Below are positions 18,056-26,956 of a DNA stretch of 64,000 nt, one piece after another. A program made the translations under genes and the position numbers. Positions within the stretch are counted from its first letter, which is position 1, and every line of letters starts with the position of its first letter. Source of the DNA: JARRNE01 sp963824085 (GTDB lineage: Bacteria; Pseudomonadota; Gammaproteobacteria; Chromatiales; Chromatiaceae); contig CAWGNT010000021.1 of the NCBI GenBank assembly GCA_963824085.1, positions 1 through 64,000 of the forward strand, given 5' to 3'. Under the pieces are notes generated by a model that saw only the letters and a program-made list of their open reading frames with translations, did no database searches and was not told the DNA's origin.

Positions 18056-18871
18056 TTACAAGCGACTGAGCAGCTCCGCTTTCTTTTGGGTGAACTCCTC
18101 GTCGCTGAGAATGCCCTTGGCGCGCAGGTCCGCAAGGCGCTCGATGGCGGCGAAGGGATCCGCCTCGCCCGCGGAGGGAGCGCCAGTGGCCGGCGCGACC
18201 GCCACCGGTGTGCTCAGGGGTCGGGGCGCGGCCGGCGGGTGACCGTCGATGGAGATGATCGGCAGGCTTGCCAGATTCACGGTGCCGTGCTGGCTGGTGA
18301 ACAGGATCGACCCGCCCATGCCCTGCTGCTGGGAGAAGCCACCGATCTGATGATCAAGGGTGTCATAGACCCAAACCTGTCCATTGGTCTCGACGGCGAG
18401 TCGACAGGCGTTGGCGAAGTAGGCGTAGCGGACGTTGTTCTGACTTCCGGTCGCGCTGGGGGCGCCGAGCTCGCGCGGCCACCAATGGGCAGCGGGATCC
18501 GGCACAAACAGGCTCGACTCGCCCATGGGCGCCCCCGCCCCCTGGCTCTGCTGTCCGCCGCCGCTCTGGCTCTGGGACTGGAAGCTGCCGCTGCGCAGCA
18601 GACCTGGCTGGTTGGCGAGGATCCCGGAGATCTCCCAGCACAGGGCATCGACACGTCCCTTGAGGGCATGGTTGAACATATCGCCCAGCATCAACATGCC
18701 GCCCTGCATCCACTGACCGGAACCGGCAAACTCGGGGTGATTGAACTGCGCCATGGAGCCGTTGCCGTTGAGCACGGCAAACAGCATGTGCGTCACGGCA
18801 TCCGGACTAAAGCCGTGACGTTGCGAGAGATCGTTGACGATCCGTTGGCCCTCAGAAGTGAGTTGTTGCAT
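18056..18871 (-). CDS. SHOCT-domain protein
   Basis: A 271-residue protein. The last about 32 residues (Asp-Pro-Phe-Ala-Ala-Ile-Glu-Arg-Leu ... Gly-Ile-Leu-Ser-Asp-Glu-Glu-Phe) form a SHOCT module, a short C-terminal oligomerisation domain. The N-terminal half has a helical region mentioning a growth of Met/Gly (Met-Gln-Gly-Gly-Met-Leu-Met-Leu-Gly), a Gln/Ser/Gly-rich linker (about 95-115) and a middle domain with Trp-Trp-Pro and Tyr-Ala-Tyr-Phe-Ala-Asn. There is no signal peptide. ATG 18871 follows an AAGGGCGG ribosome site. Related proteins of this layout are known, but their function is not. Confidence 0.8.
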   Translation of the reverse strand: MQQLTSEGQRIVNDLSQRHGFSPDAVTHMLFAVLNGNGSMAQFNHPEFAGSGQWMQGGMLMLGDMFNHALKGRVDALCWEISGILANQPGLLRSGSFQSQSQSGGGQQSQGAGAPMGESSLFVPDPAAHWWPRELGAPSATGSQNNVRYAYFANACRLAVETNGQVWVYDTLDHQIGGFSQQQGMGGSILFTSQHGTVNLASLPIISIDGHPPAAPRPLSTPVAVAPATGAPSAGEADPFAAIERLADLRAKGILSDEEFTQKKAELLSRL

Positions 18872-19426
18872 GGGGTACCGCCCTTAGGAGAGTGCCGCGA
18901 CCCGGCACTGACCGACCCCGGGCTCACTGCCCGGGGCCGAATGCCGAGTTACCCCCCCGCGACCTAACTTGTCGACAGGCGGGCCGAGTAAAGGCCGCGC
19001 AAGTCACATTTCGAGCCGTCAGGTCTCTCGGATCGGGGACCGCGGCTGCACGCACCGGGAGCATTGAGAATACGGTAGCCGGAAACCGGACAGCGGACAA
19101 CGAAAACCCGGCCGATGAACTGGCTCGGGTGTCACCGAAGCCGTCGGCGCAACGACTCCAATTGGAACCCATCGCTCTTCAGGGGGGTGACATCGTCCTG
19201 AGCGCAACAGCGCGTGGCATGGGTACGCATAGGGCATTCAGGCGGACACACCAAGTGAGTGCTCATCTAATCGCCTCTTCCGCTACACACCTAACGGACA
19301 GCGCCGCGCAGGATTGGTGCAACCGGCTGCTCATTGTTGGTGCTGACAACCGATTGACCCACAAGCATTTTCCGCGCGCCCTGAGATCCAATAGAATCGC
19401 GCCACCAACCCAAGGAGCTGCATCCG
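18872..19426. other. Intergenic region, nothing recognised
   Basis: These 555 bases lie between the SHOCT gene start and a short plus-strand fragment. An AAGGAG at about 19410 belongs to the fragment. I see no gene, terminator or clear repeat. Confidence 0.35.
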
Positions 19427-19636
19427 ATGTACGCGACCCACGCAGACGCAACCCCAGCCGCCGCATCACCGTTAATCCTCACCGGCCCCTGTGGCTATGC
19501 GATTCAGAACGGCCGGATTGTCATCACCATTGGCGAAATTGCCAATCACCGTAATCTCGGCGATCTGAGCAGGAGCAAGGCGTTCGGCGCTGAGAAGCGG
19601 GCCACGCGGTCTCGATTGTTGTCGGTCTGCACGTAG
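19427..19636 (+). pseudogene. N-terminal fragment of an unknown protein
   Basis: A good ribosome site (AAGGAG about 10 bases before) and ATG start a frame whose first about 48 residues read like a real protein: Ile-Thr-Ile-Gly-Glu-Ile-Ala-Asn-His-Arg-Asn-Leu-Gly-Asp-Leu-Ser. After that the text turns into Arg/Ser-rich non-coding sequence and stops. I therefore read it as a truncated 5' gene fragment. The family is not recognised with confidence. Confidence 0.35.
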
Positions 19637-19938
19637 CCCCAGATGTGCGTTCGCTGACCTCCATGGTGGTTCCCTGCCCCACCCTTGCGGCTTGCCGCCA
19701 CGCTCAGCTTCCCGCCCGGTCACGAAGACCGCGCAACAGGGTTTGTCGCCCCGGGGCTGGCGCGAGAAACGAATTACCCCAAGACATGCAGAGGGAGCCG
19801 CCAAGGCGCCAAGAAAAACAGACAGTTCTGGTTAGAATGAGGCTCAACCGACAGATGCTGCCGTTCACCTCTTCGACTGTTTAAAAAACTTAGTGACGAT
19901 TCAAGAACTACTTGACCATTTTTTCTGACCACCCAACG

Positions 19939-20025
19939 GTAGGGCGCAATAGGCCCCAGCCGTATTGCGCCGCAGGTCGCCGTTAATCCCAGTCGGTGCA
20001 ATACGCTCCGCTATTGCACCCTACG
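19939..20025. repeat. Intergenic repeat with 'GCAATA...TATTGC' palindromes
   Basis: The stretch begins GTAGGGCGCAATAG and ends CTATTGCACCCTACG, so the two ends are inverted copies. It contains a second GCAATACG-type element inside. Sequences of this style are common dispersed intergenic repeats in GC-rich proteobacteria. A related 'GTAGGATGCG' stretch lies near 45647. Confidence 0.55.
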
Positions 20026-20108
20026 CCGAACGAAGTGGCTCAGTTGTTTCCGAATCGTTCCTTAGCGACCTCGGCGCTCTTGGCGGCTTTCATGCTCTTC
20101 TCAGCGGA

Positions 20109-20693
20109 CTACGGCTTCTGCACTGAGATCGCCACCTCGTCCGCGACTTGCGCCGTTACCGCTTGCCCCGGGGCCACTTTGGCCAGATTGACGCTCGGGT
20201 TGACGCTCACTGTTCTCTCGCGTCCATTGGGCAGCTGCAGCGTTACATGGCGGGAGGCGGCGTCGACGGATACCACGCGGGCCGTGACTTCCGTCGTCGT
20301 GGCCACCATGCCGCCGGGCATCGCGCCCTTCGGCGCCAACGCAACGGCCGCCCCTTCGCCAACGCTGGGCGCGGTTCCCTGCGGCCGCAAGTAGACGGCG
20401 AGCGCCTCGGTCACGGTGACACTTACGTGGTCTCCAACCCGGATCTGATCGAAGTTGACCGCCGCCTCGCTCACTTTATAAGTGACCCGCTTGCCGTTGG
20501 GGCCGAGGAGGGTAACGGTGCGATCGCGGTGATTCACGGCCTTGACCGTCGCAGTCAATCGGGTGGTCGCAACCGCGACGGCACCCGGCTCCATGTTCTG
20601 CCCCGTGGTCTCCATCGAGCTGCAGGCGGTGAATAGGGGCAAGGCCGCCGCGAGGAGGGCCACAGACATCGTTCTCAACAACTTCTTGTTCAT
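20109..20693 (-). CDS. Putative lipoprotein with two repeated beta domains
   Basis: A 194-residue protein. Signal peptide with lipobox Leu-Phe-Thr-Ala-Cys (Cys24), so it should be a lipid-anchored envelope protein. The mature part holds two similar units: Thr-Ala-Thr-Val-Lys-Ala-Val-Asn-His-Arg-Asp-Arg-Thr-Val-Thr-Leu and, later, Thr-Ala-Arg-Val-Val-Ser-Val-Asp-Ala-Ala-Ser-Arg-His-Val-Thr-Leu. Each is followed by a Gly-Asp/Gly-Gln-x-Val turn, which suggests a duplicated OB-like fold. It lies directly downstream of, and on the same strand as, the second LysM-DUF1254 gene (108-base gap), so the two may be cotranscribed. The upstream open frame to 20780 is not coding. Confidence 0.78.
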   Translation of the reverse strand: MNKKLLRTMSVALLAAALPLFTACSSMETTGQNMEPGAVAVATTRLTATVKAVNHRDRTVTLLGPNGKRVTYKVSEAAVNFDQIRVGDHVSVTVTEALAVYLRPQGTAPSVGEGAAVALAPKGAMPGGMVATTTEVTARVVSVDAASRHVTLQLPNGRERTVSVNPSVNLAKVAPGQAVTAQVADEVAISVQKP

Positions 20694-20801
20694 AAAATTT
20701 CGGGTACCTAATCGATAGAGCAGACTGAACATTTCGCGACAACACGCGGGGGATCCGGACGGCGCAGAGGCGCCGCCCAAAGACCGCGCAAGGACAACGA
20801 C

Positions 20802-22550
20802 TTACGGCAGAGGCTCGATCTCCCCGGGCCGCCAGGTCTTGTTGAACCACGGCTCCAGCGGACCGTAGAGACGCAGGATCATGAACCAGCCCTTGCCGGG
20901 AATCGTCTGCACCCAGTTGCTTTCCTTGCCTTCGGGAGCCGTGGGACCGAACCAGACATCTACCGAGCCGTCCGCATTGACCTGGAGGTCTTTGTTCTGG
21001 CTGCTGACGCTTGGGGCCTGCTGATCGGTCTGCAGCATCGAGCGGGTCTGAGTGTCGTAGACGATGACCGACCAAAAGTCCTTGACCGGGATGTGCGGCG
21101 GCAGGTGCAGCTTGTAGGTCTTGGCGCCATCGAAGCGGTTGCCGTTGGCATCCAGGGCGGACCAGGGGTACTGCGACCCTTTGCCGACCATCTTCTCTTC
21201 CATCGCGGGCGTCACGCCGGTGGCAAAGTAGTAGAAGAAGGCCGCGCCGTCGAGGTTTGCGACCCCAGGCGATACCTCAAACTTGTAGCCGCCGAAGAAC
21301 GGCAGGCGCCACGTGCCGTCTGGATAGAAGAAAGCGTCCTTCTCGCGGATCTTGAAGGCGATGGTACGCGCGGTCACCGCGCCGATGTTGGCGGCGTCCG
21401 CCAGGATCTTCTTCATCCGCCCGTCGGGGTTGAAGGGTTTGCCCTTCTCGATGCCGATCGCGGCAAACAGACCCAACGTGGTCGGATCGGAGCCTTCGCT
21501 CGGCTCCTCCTGAATGACTTTGTCGAGAAGCTCCCAGAACGAGTAGTCACCCGGCGCGACAAAGTTCGCCGGGACGCCCGAGGCACTGGCGAACTTCACA
21601 GGAGCGGGATTGGCTGCGTCGGCAAGCGGGTAGATCTTCAGGTGCTTCTTGACTGACTCGACCCCGGGCTTAGGCGATCCATCCACGAGAAAGGTTCGGA
21701 AGGGTGCCCAGTTGCCGTAGGTGCTTGGACGTACGACGAAATAGCCTTCCGGAACTTCGCCTTTGTAGCCGGGAGGAAGGACCAGGTACTTACCGCCCTT
21801 GCCCTTGTCGGGCCCGGTGATGCCGATGTCGATGACCCAGCGATACCAGAAGTTGTCGATGGCACCCAAGGACATGGGCGGAACTTCCAGCACCACCGGC
21901 CCCTTGTGCGTATCGATCCAGATGAAGTTGTAGATGGTGTTGTCGTTCGCCGTCAGCTCCACGGTCTTCGGGTCGACCAGGTTCTCCCAGATGACATCCG
22001 TCTGGTTGTCCGGCCCGAATTTGCGGAGCGAGTCGCGCATCCCGGCCTGGTTGACGATCGGGATGGCCAGAAGGTAGGCCTGCAGGGCGCGCGATCGATC
22101 CAGATTGTCATAGATCTTCTCAACGGTGTCGGGCTTCGGAAAGCCATCGCTCAAGTGCAGCGTGCCGATCGAGGTTTCGAGCGTGTCAGGTGTGGCGACG
22201 CCCGGCGCAATGGGCGTCGTCATCTTGTAGTGGGGTGCTGCGGGCGAAGCCGGTGCACTGGTTTCAATCACCAGCTTCTGGCCGACGGCGATAGTGTCGG
22301 ACGCGAGCCTGTTCGCCGCGCGCAGCTTGGCGACGCTGACACCGAGCCGCTCGGCGATGGCATCGAGATCATCCCCCGGGGCCACCGTGTAAGTTGCGGA
22401 GGCGGCGTTGTACTGCCCCTCCGCATGATGGCGAGGCCCCTCGTCGGTCGCTTGGACGCTGCCGGCAGCAAGACAGACCAAGACCGCCAGCACGCCGCCG
22501 AGCTGCCGCAGCGTAAAGGGCGGCAATTTCCAACGCTCCAGATTCTTCAC
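20802..22550 (-). CDS. Secreted LysM-DUF1254-DUF1214 protein (paralogue 2)
   Basis: A 582-residue relative of the protein at 6130-8004. A signal peptide (hydrophobic core about residues 17-32, ending Val-Gln-Ala-Thr) is followed by a conserved His-His-Ala-Glu-Gly-Gln-Tyr-Asn block. Next come a LysM domain (Val-Ala-Pro-Gly-Asp-Asp-Leu-Asp-Ala-Ile ... Ala-Val-Gly-Gln-Lys-Leu-Val), DUF1254 and DUF1214, ending Gly-Trp-Phe-Met-Ile-Leu-Arg-Leu-Tyr-Gly-Pro. The LysM domain points to attachment to peptidoglycan. Both paralogues keep the His-His-Ala-x-Gly motif before LysM, which may be functional. A lipoprotein gene follows on the same strand. Confidence 0.88.
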   Translation of the reverse strand: MKNLERWKLPPFTLRQLGGVLAVLVCLAAGSVQATDEGPRHHAEGQYNAASATYTVAPGDDLDAIAERLGVSVAKLRAANRLASDTIAVGQKLVIETSAPASPAAPHYKMTTPIAPGVATPDTLETSIGTLHLSDGFPKPDTVEKIYDNLDRSRALQAYLLAIPIVNQAGMRDSLRKFGPDNQTDVIWENLVDPKTVELTANDNTIYNFIWIDTHKGPVVLEVPPMSLGAIDNFWYRWVIDIGITGPDKGKGGKYLVLPPGYKGEVPEGYFVVRPSTYGNWAPFRTFLVDGSPKPGVESVKKHLKIYPLADAANPAPVKFASASGVPANFVAPGDYSFWELLDKVIQEEPSEGSDPTTLGLFAAIGIEKGKPFNPDGRMKKILADAANIGAVTARTIAFKIREKDAFFYPDGTWRLPFFGGYKFEVSPGVANLDGAAFFYYFATGVTPAMEEKMVGKGSQYPWSALDANGNRFDGAKTYKLHLPPHIPVKDFWSVIVYDTQTRSMLQTDQQAPSVSSQNKDLQVNADGSVDVWFGPTAPEGKESNWVQTIPGKGWFMILRLYGPLEPWFNKTWRPGEIEPLP

Positions 22551-22919
22551 TAAAGGGCCTCCTCAGGCGGGTCAAGACATACAATCCGCGAATCGCCGCA
22601 CCCGCCCGGGCGCGGCTCCGGCCCGCAAGGTTATATGAACCAGCGGGCAGCACGCATCACATTTCGGGACACGCGCGCAATCTGCGTCCGAGGCTCCGTG
22701 TGCACGGCGTGCGTTTGGCCTCCTCGGGCGCGGTGTGAGATGCTCCATCGCGCAGCTGGAGCGACCGTGACTTTGTCCGGCAACGGCTCGGTCACGGTTC
22801 GGCCGGCAACACTTCGAGCGCCTAGCGGGGAGGGTATTGTGGCGACAGGGTCAGAATGTGGGCGGCAGACCAATCAGAGCGCGGCTCCCTGCCGGTGGAC
22901 GCTCGGAAACTCTGCGCGA
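22551..22919. other. Divergent intergenic region, nothing recognised
   Basis: These 369 bases separate the minus-strand LysM-DUF1254 gene from a small secreted protein. An open frame continues upstream of 22920 but has no protein character. No clear promoter or operator seen. Confidence 0.35.
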
Positions 22920-23252
22920 ATGTTCCTCCTCCTCGCGATCTCCGCCCTATGCGTTAGTCCGGTACTCGCCAACCCGGCTCATGACATGTTGATCGCGAAG
23001 TCCAATGCGGACCGTAACCTGTTCTTCGCAAAGTTCCTTAAGTCGAGCGGGAACGACTGCGGTCGGGTAAAGAGAAACTTCTTTCAGGGACAGGATCAAG
23101 CCGGCGATGCCTTCTGGAACGTGGCCTGTGCGAACGGCCAAGCGTACGCCATCATGGTCAGCAATGATGCCAAAGGCTCGACTCGGATCGTGCCTTGTGA
23201 TCGTCTACGAGCGACCAATGCCAGCAAATGCTTTCAACAGTTTTCCCAATAA
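22920..23252 (+). CDS. Small secreted cysteine-containing protein
   Basis: A 110-residue protein. Residues 1-17 form a clear signal peptide (Leu-Leu-Leu-Ala-Ile-Ser ... Val-Leu-Ala, cleavage before Asn). The mature part has four cysteines (Asn-Asp-Cys-Gly, Val-Ala-Cys-Ala, Val-Pro-Cys-Asp, Lys-Cys-Phe), probably two disulfides. The middle reads Phe-Trp-Asn-Val-Ala-Cys-Ala-Asn-Gly-Gln-Ala-Tyr. Small periplasmic proteins of this pattern occur widely; I know no assigned function. ATG 22920 is chosen because the signal peptide starts there, though the frame is open upstream. Confidence 0.7.
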   Translation: MFLLLAISALCVSPVLANPAHDMLIAKSNADRNLFFAKFLKSSGNDCGRVKRNFFQGQDQAGDAFWNVACANGQAYAIMVSNDAKGSTRIVPCDRLRATNASKCFQQFSQ

Positions 23253-23302
23253 TCGCACTGAGCTCCGTATCAACGGGGACTGACTCAAGGAAACGCTGAA
23301 CA

Positions 23303-23435
23303 AGGTGATTACCGTGAAAGTCGCGCGTAGCGCTCTGGATCTCCCGCGCCCCTGGGAGAGGGTCGGGGTGAGGGAAACGGTCATGGCGCCAGCGACTTAC
23401 ATTTGCCGGGGTGGCGCTGGCACCTTGGCCGTTAG
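23303..23435. repeat. Direct repeat copy 1 flanking cysK
   Basis: About 130 bases starting GGTGATTACCGTGA and ending GGCCGTTAG. It matches 24880-25012 in the same orientation at most positions, including the GAGGGAAACGGTC and GCGACTTACATTT blocks. The two copies bracket cysK. Confidence 0.75.
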
Positions 23436-23471
23436 TGCTGAAGCTCGGCTGGAACGCCTTACGCTAGATCT

Positions 23472-23600
23472 CTGGGGTCTGGATACCGGCACTCCCCCGG
23501 ATCAAGTCCGGGACCGGAGCTGCCGGGATGACGCCAAGGCGCGCATGAACGCCGTCGTTCCGGCAGGGAGTGCCGGAACCCAGGTGCCAAGGACGGCGAG
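23472..23600. repeat. Dispersed intergenic repeat (CCGGGATGACGCC type), copy 1
   Basis: Contains GGCACTCC, TGCCGGGATGACGCC, GTCGTTCCGGCA and GCCGGAAcCCAGGTGCCA-like blocks in the same order as the copy at 27083-27220. Inverted TGCCGG/CCGGCA segments could fold. Typical of repetitive extragenic sequences. Confidence 0.65.
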
Positions 23601-23696
23601 TGAGCCGATTTCAAGCCGGCGCGCACGTACAGCTGAGGAATGGGACTAGTCACCCTGAACAAGACCATCCTGAACTTCTCAGCACACGACAAAGGA

Positions 23697-24665
23697 TTAT
23701 TGCTGCAGCTCCTGCTCTGTAAAGACACCGGCGAACAGGGCACTCGACAGATAGCGCTCGGCCGCGCTGGGGAGGATGACGACCATGGTCTTGTCCTCAA
23801 AGGCGGGCAGCTCGGTCAGGCGGGCCGCCGCTACCACGGCAGCCCCCGAGCTGATCCCTGCCAAGATGCCCTCTTCCTGAATTAGCCGACGGGTCATCTC
23901 GATAGCTTCGTCGCTGCTCACCTGCTCGACTCGGTCCACTAAGCCGAGATCCAGGTTGCGCGGAATGAAGCCGGCACCGATACCCTGGATCTTGTGAGGC
24001 CCGGGCGTGAGGGCTTCGCCCGCCAGCGTCTGGCTGATGACAGGCGACTCGCTCGGCTCCACCGCTACCGACAAGACGGCCTTGCGCTTCGTGTGCTTGA
24101 GGTAGCGGCTGACACCCGTGATAGTGCCGCCCGTACCTACACCGGCAACGAACACGTCCAGGTTACCGTCGGTCGCTTCCCAGATCTCCGGGCCCGTGGT
24201 CTTCTCGTGGATCTCCGGGTTGGCCGGGTTATCGAACTGTTGCAGCAGCACATATTTGCCTGGGTCCGATCTCAGTATCTCATCGGCCTTGGCAATGGCG
24301 CCGTTCATACCGAGCGATCCGTCGGTCAACACCAAGTTGGCACCCAGGGCCTTGAGCAGCTTGCGGCGCTCCAGACTCATGGTGGCTGGCATGGTCAGCG
24401 TGATCGGATAGCCGCGCGCGGCTGCCACGAAGGCGAGCGCAATGCCGGTATTGCCGCTGGTGGGCTCGATCAGCTCCTTCCCTGCGCCCAAGACACCACG
24501 TTTCTCGGCGTCCCAGATCATGTTGGCACCAATCCGGCATTTGACGCTGAAGCTCGGGTTGCGACTCTCGATCTTGGCCAGCACTCGGCCTTTGATGACG
24601 CGATTGAGACGCACCAATGGGGTGTTTCCAATGGTCAGGCTGTTGTCTTCGTAGATCTTGCTCAT
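23697..24665 (-). CDS. cysK: Cysteine synthase A (O-acetylserine sulfhydrylase)
   Basis: A 322-residue PLP enzyme making L-cysteine from O-acetylserine and sulfide in the cytoplasm. The PLP lysine is Lys42 in Ser-Val-Lys-Cys-Arg-Ile. The substrate loop Thr-Ser-Gly-Asn-Thr-Gly and the PLP-phosphate loop Gly-Thr-Gly-Gly-Thr are intact. A late Ser-Ser-Gly-Ala-Ala also fits. Length is normal. The start ATG 24665 follows an AGGGAT site. The gene stands alone between two direct repeats (23303-23435 and 24880-25012). Confidence 0.95.
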   Translation of the reverse strand: MSKIYEDNSLTIGNTPLVRLNRVIKGRVLAKIESRNPSFSVKCRIGANMIWDAEKRGVLGAGKELIEPTSGNTGIALAFVAAARGYPITLTMPATMSLERRKLLKALGANLVLTDGSLGMNGAIAKADEILRSDPGKYVLLQQFDNPANPEIHEKTTGPEIWEATDGNLDVFVAGVGTGGTITGVSRYLKHTKRKAVLSVAVEPSESPVISQTLAGEALTPGPHKIQGIGAGFIPRNLDLGLVDRVEQVSSDEAIEMTRRLIQEEGILAGISSGAAVVAAARLTELPAFEDKTMVVILPSAAERYLSSALFAGVFTEQELQQ

Positions 24666-24879
24666 AACGGCTATCCCTTCGTGCTCCCTACCCGGTTTGA
24701 CTACTGTTCAAGAGTAGCGCCTGAAGCCTGAGAGCGAAGAGCAGATTGGCCTATGCCCAACTCCTGGAGAACAGCCTCGCCGTTCGTGACCCAGGTGAAA
24801 TACGGGGTATTCGTAGGCACCGTGATCTGCTCCCGCGCCGGGGGGAGCGTCGTGTCGGCGGCATCGAAGGTCTGGCCAC

Positions 24880-25012
24880 GGTGATCACCGAGAAAGTCGC
24901 GCGCAGCGCGCTCTCCATCCCCCTCGCGCTCTGGGAAGGCCGGAGTGAGGGAAACGGTCGGGGTGTCAGCGACTTACATTTACCGAGGTGGCGCTGGCGC
25001 CATGACCGTTAG
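24880..25012. repeat. Direct repeat copy 2 flanking cysK
   Basis: Same orientation and order of blocks as 23303-23435, starting GGTGATCACCGAGA and ending GACCGTTAG. Differences are substitutions and small indels. Confidence 0.75.
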
Positions 25013-25027
25013 CTCGATAACTCAGCT

Positions 25028-25125
25028 GTCGGGCCAGGGTCGGGTACGGGCCGTCGGAACACGCCGTAAATACGTCCATGCAGCTCGACGGCGCCGTCCC
25101 TGGCGCCGACGGTCCCGCCGACCCG
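25028..25125. repeat. Palindromic intergenic repeat, family with 'CACGCCGTAAATACGTCCATG' core
   Basis: A member of the family also found at 40525-40610, 48945-49015, 53648-53749 and 60345-60450. The shared core is the block around ACGCCGTxAATACxTCCATG, followed by a GGCGCCGTCC-TGGCGCC hairpin here and at 60345. Confidence 0.65.
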
Positions 25126-25175
25126 CCTAACGGACGTTCCAGCTGAGGCGCGACGCCGCTGGACCTGCAAGGCTC

Positions 25176-25859
25176 TCAACAGCAACCGCCACTACCGGGA
25201 GGGTATTCAGCAGCCCTTCTGAATGACAGATTGATGCGGCGGCTCCCCAGCAACGGGTGATGCCCCTCCTTGATCGGCACCACGCCGTGATAGCGGAGTC
25301 GGGCCGGACCGCCCCACACCACGACGTCGCCGTGCCCGAGCGGCACGCGTCGTGGCCTGTCGGCCCTGCGTAAGCCCCCGAACAGGAAGACCGCAGCGAT
25401 ACCTATCGAGACGGAGACGATTGGTGACCCGAGGTCCGGCTCGTCCTTGTCCTGATGCAGCGACAGCTTCGCGCCCGGCTCGTAGCGGTTTATCAGGCAG
25501 GCGTCCGGCCTGAACCCGTCGAAGCCTGCTCGCGCCGCCGCGCTCGTCGCGAGCCTGAGAAAAGCATCCGGCATCGGCGGCCATGGCTTGCCCGTCTCGG
25601 GATCCACCTCGGTATAACGATAGCCAGTGAGCTCCGATATCCAGCCCAACGAGCCGCAGTTCGTCATCGCCACCGACATGCGGAAGCCGCCTGGCGTGAT
25701 CATGTGCCGGAAGGGGGACCTTGCGGTGATGCCGCGCAACGTCCCCAGCAGCGCCGCCTCCTCAACAACAGCGAAGCCGTGCAGCACTACGGCGCCCGGT
25801 CCCAGCGGCTGCTCCCACGGCTCCCCGCCACCGCCGGCTTCGAACAAGTCACGCATCAT
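25176..25859 (-). CDS. alkB: DNA oxidative demethylase AlkB
   Basis: A 227-residue Fe(II)/2-oxoglutarate dioxygenase that repairs N1-methyladenine and N3-methylcytosine. Metal ligands are the His and Asp of His-Gln-Asp-Lys-Asp-Glu (about residue 137) and a distal His in Tyr-His-Gly-Val. The 2-oxoglutarate motif Arg-Ile-Asn-Leu-Ser-Phe-Arg matches RxNxTxR. The substrate-recognition strand Met-Ser-Val-Ala-Met-Thr-Asn-Cys-Gly is present. The start ATG overlaps the ada stop (ATGA), as in the classical ada-alkB operon. The extra Gly-Gly-Cys-Cys tail is unusual but short. Confidence 0.94.
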   Translation of the reverse strand: MMRDLFEAGGGGEPWEQPLGPGAVVLHGFAVVEEAALLGTLRGITARSPFRHMITPGGFRMSVAMTNCGSLGWISELTGYRYTEVDPETGKPWPPMPDAFLRLATSAAARAGFDGFRPDACLINRYEPGAKLSLHQDKDEPDLGSPIVSVSIGIAAVFLFGGLRRADRPRRVPLGHGDVVVWGGPARLRYHGVVPIKEGHHPLLGSRRINLSFRRAAEYPPGSGGCC

Positions 25860-26926
25860 CCGGACGACTCCCGCTCCAGCAGCGCCCGCTTACGCTCTAC
25901 ACCCCAGCGATAGCCCGACAGCGCGCCGTCCTTGCGCACGACCCGGTGACACGGGATTGCCACGGCCAGCGAGTTGGCGGCACAGGCCTGCGCCACGGCC
26001 CTGACCGACCGCGGTGCGCCGACGCGCCTTGCCACCTCAGCATAGGTTACCGTCTCCCCGGCCGGAACCGCGCGCAACGCCTGCCAAACGCGCTGCTGAA
26101 AGGCCGTGCCGCGTACGTCCAGCGGCAGCTCGAGCCCGAGTGCCGGCGCCTCAACGAGGCCCACCACCTTAGATACCAGCTCTTCGAAGACCGCATCGCC
26201 GCCGATCAGCTCGGCATACCGGAAGCGGTCCTGCAGCTCGCGCACCAGAACGTCGGGATCGTCTCCCAAAAAGATGGCGCACAGGCCGCGCTCGCTCGCG
26301 GCGACCAGGACCGAGCCGAGCGAGCACTCCCCAACGGCGAAGCGAATCCGCGTACCCGAACCGGCGGCGCGATAGCGAGTCGGCGTCATCCCCAGTATTT
26401 GGCTCGATTCCTCATAGAAGCGCCCGTTGGAGCCGTAACCCGCGCGGTAGATGGCCTCGGTCACAAAGGCGCCGCTGCTGAGCTCGGCCCGGACGCACCG
26501 GGCTCGCCGGGCTGCCGCGTACTCCCTCGGCGTCAGACCCGTGACGGCCTTGAAGACGCGATGCAGGTGATAAGGGCTAAGTCCGACGTGGGCGGCCAGC
26601 TCTTCCAGGTTGAGCATACGCTCGGCGCTGTCGATGATGCGGCACAGCTCGGCGACCCGAGCCGCTTGCTGCGCGGCCAGCGGCGGCTGATCGGGCTTGC
26701 AGCGCCGGCACGGACGGAAGCCCGCGCGCTCCGCATCCGCGGCCATCAGGTGAAACGCCACGTTTTCGGGCCGCGCGACCCGCGATGCGCACGACGGGCG
26801 GCAGTACACGCCTGTCGTCTTGACCGAGTAGAAGAACTTGCCGTCTGCACCTGGGTCGCGAGCGACCACGGCCGCCCAGCGCGGGTCGCCGAGCGTGGCT
26901 GCGCGCAGCTCGGTTCTCGTCGCCAT
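25856..26926 (-). CDS. ada: Ada: methyl-phosphotriester / O6-methylguanine methyltransferase and regulator
   Basis: A 356-residue three-domain protein. The N-terminal Ada zinc domain carries four cysteines (Tyr-Cys-Arg-Pro-Ser-Cys and Pro-Cys-Arg-Arg-Cys). An AraC-type HTH covers about residues 85-185. The C-terminal methyltransferase has the acceptor Cys in Ile-Pro-Cys-His-Arg-Val. It repairs alkylated DNA by irreversible transfer to itself and then activates its own operon. ATG 26926 follows a GGAGG at six bases; an upstream ATG at 26956 is possible but lacks a ribosome site. Coupled to alkB by a 4-base overlap. Confidence 0.94.
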   Translation of the reverse strand: MATRTELRAATLGDPRWAAVVARDPGADGKFFYSVKTTGVYCRPSCASRVARPENVAFHLMAADAERAGFRPCRRCKPDQPPLAAQQAARVAELCRIIDSAERMLNLEELAAHVGLSPYHLHRVFKAVTGLTPREYAAARRARCVRAELSSGAFVTEAIYRAGYGSNGRFYEESSQILGMTPTRYRAAGSGTRIRFAVGECSLGSVLVAASERGLCAIFLGDDPDVLVRELQDRFRYAELIGGDAVFEELVSKVVGLVEAPALGLELPLDVRGTAFQQRVWQALRAVPAGETVTYAEVARRVGAPRSVRAVAQACAANSLAVAIPCHRVVRKDGALSGYRWGVERKRALLERESSG

Positions 26927-26956
26927 ATTCGCCTCCGCTCCGCCACGGACGATCAT

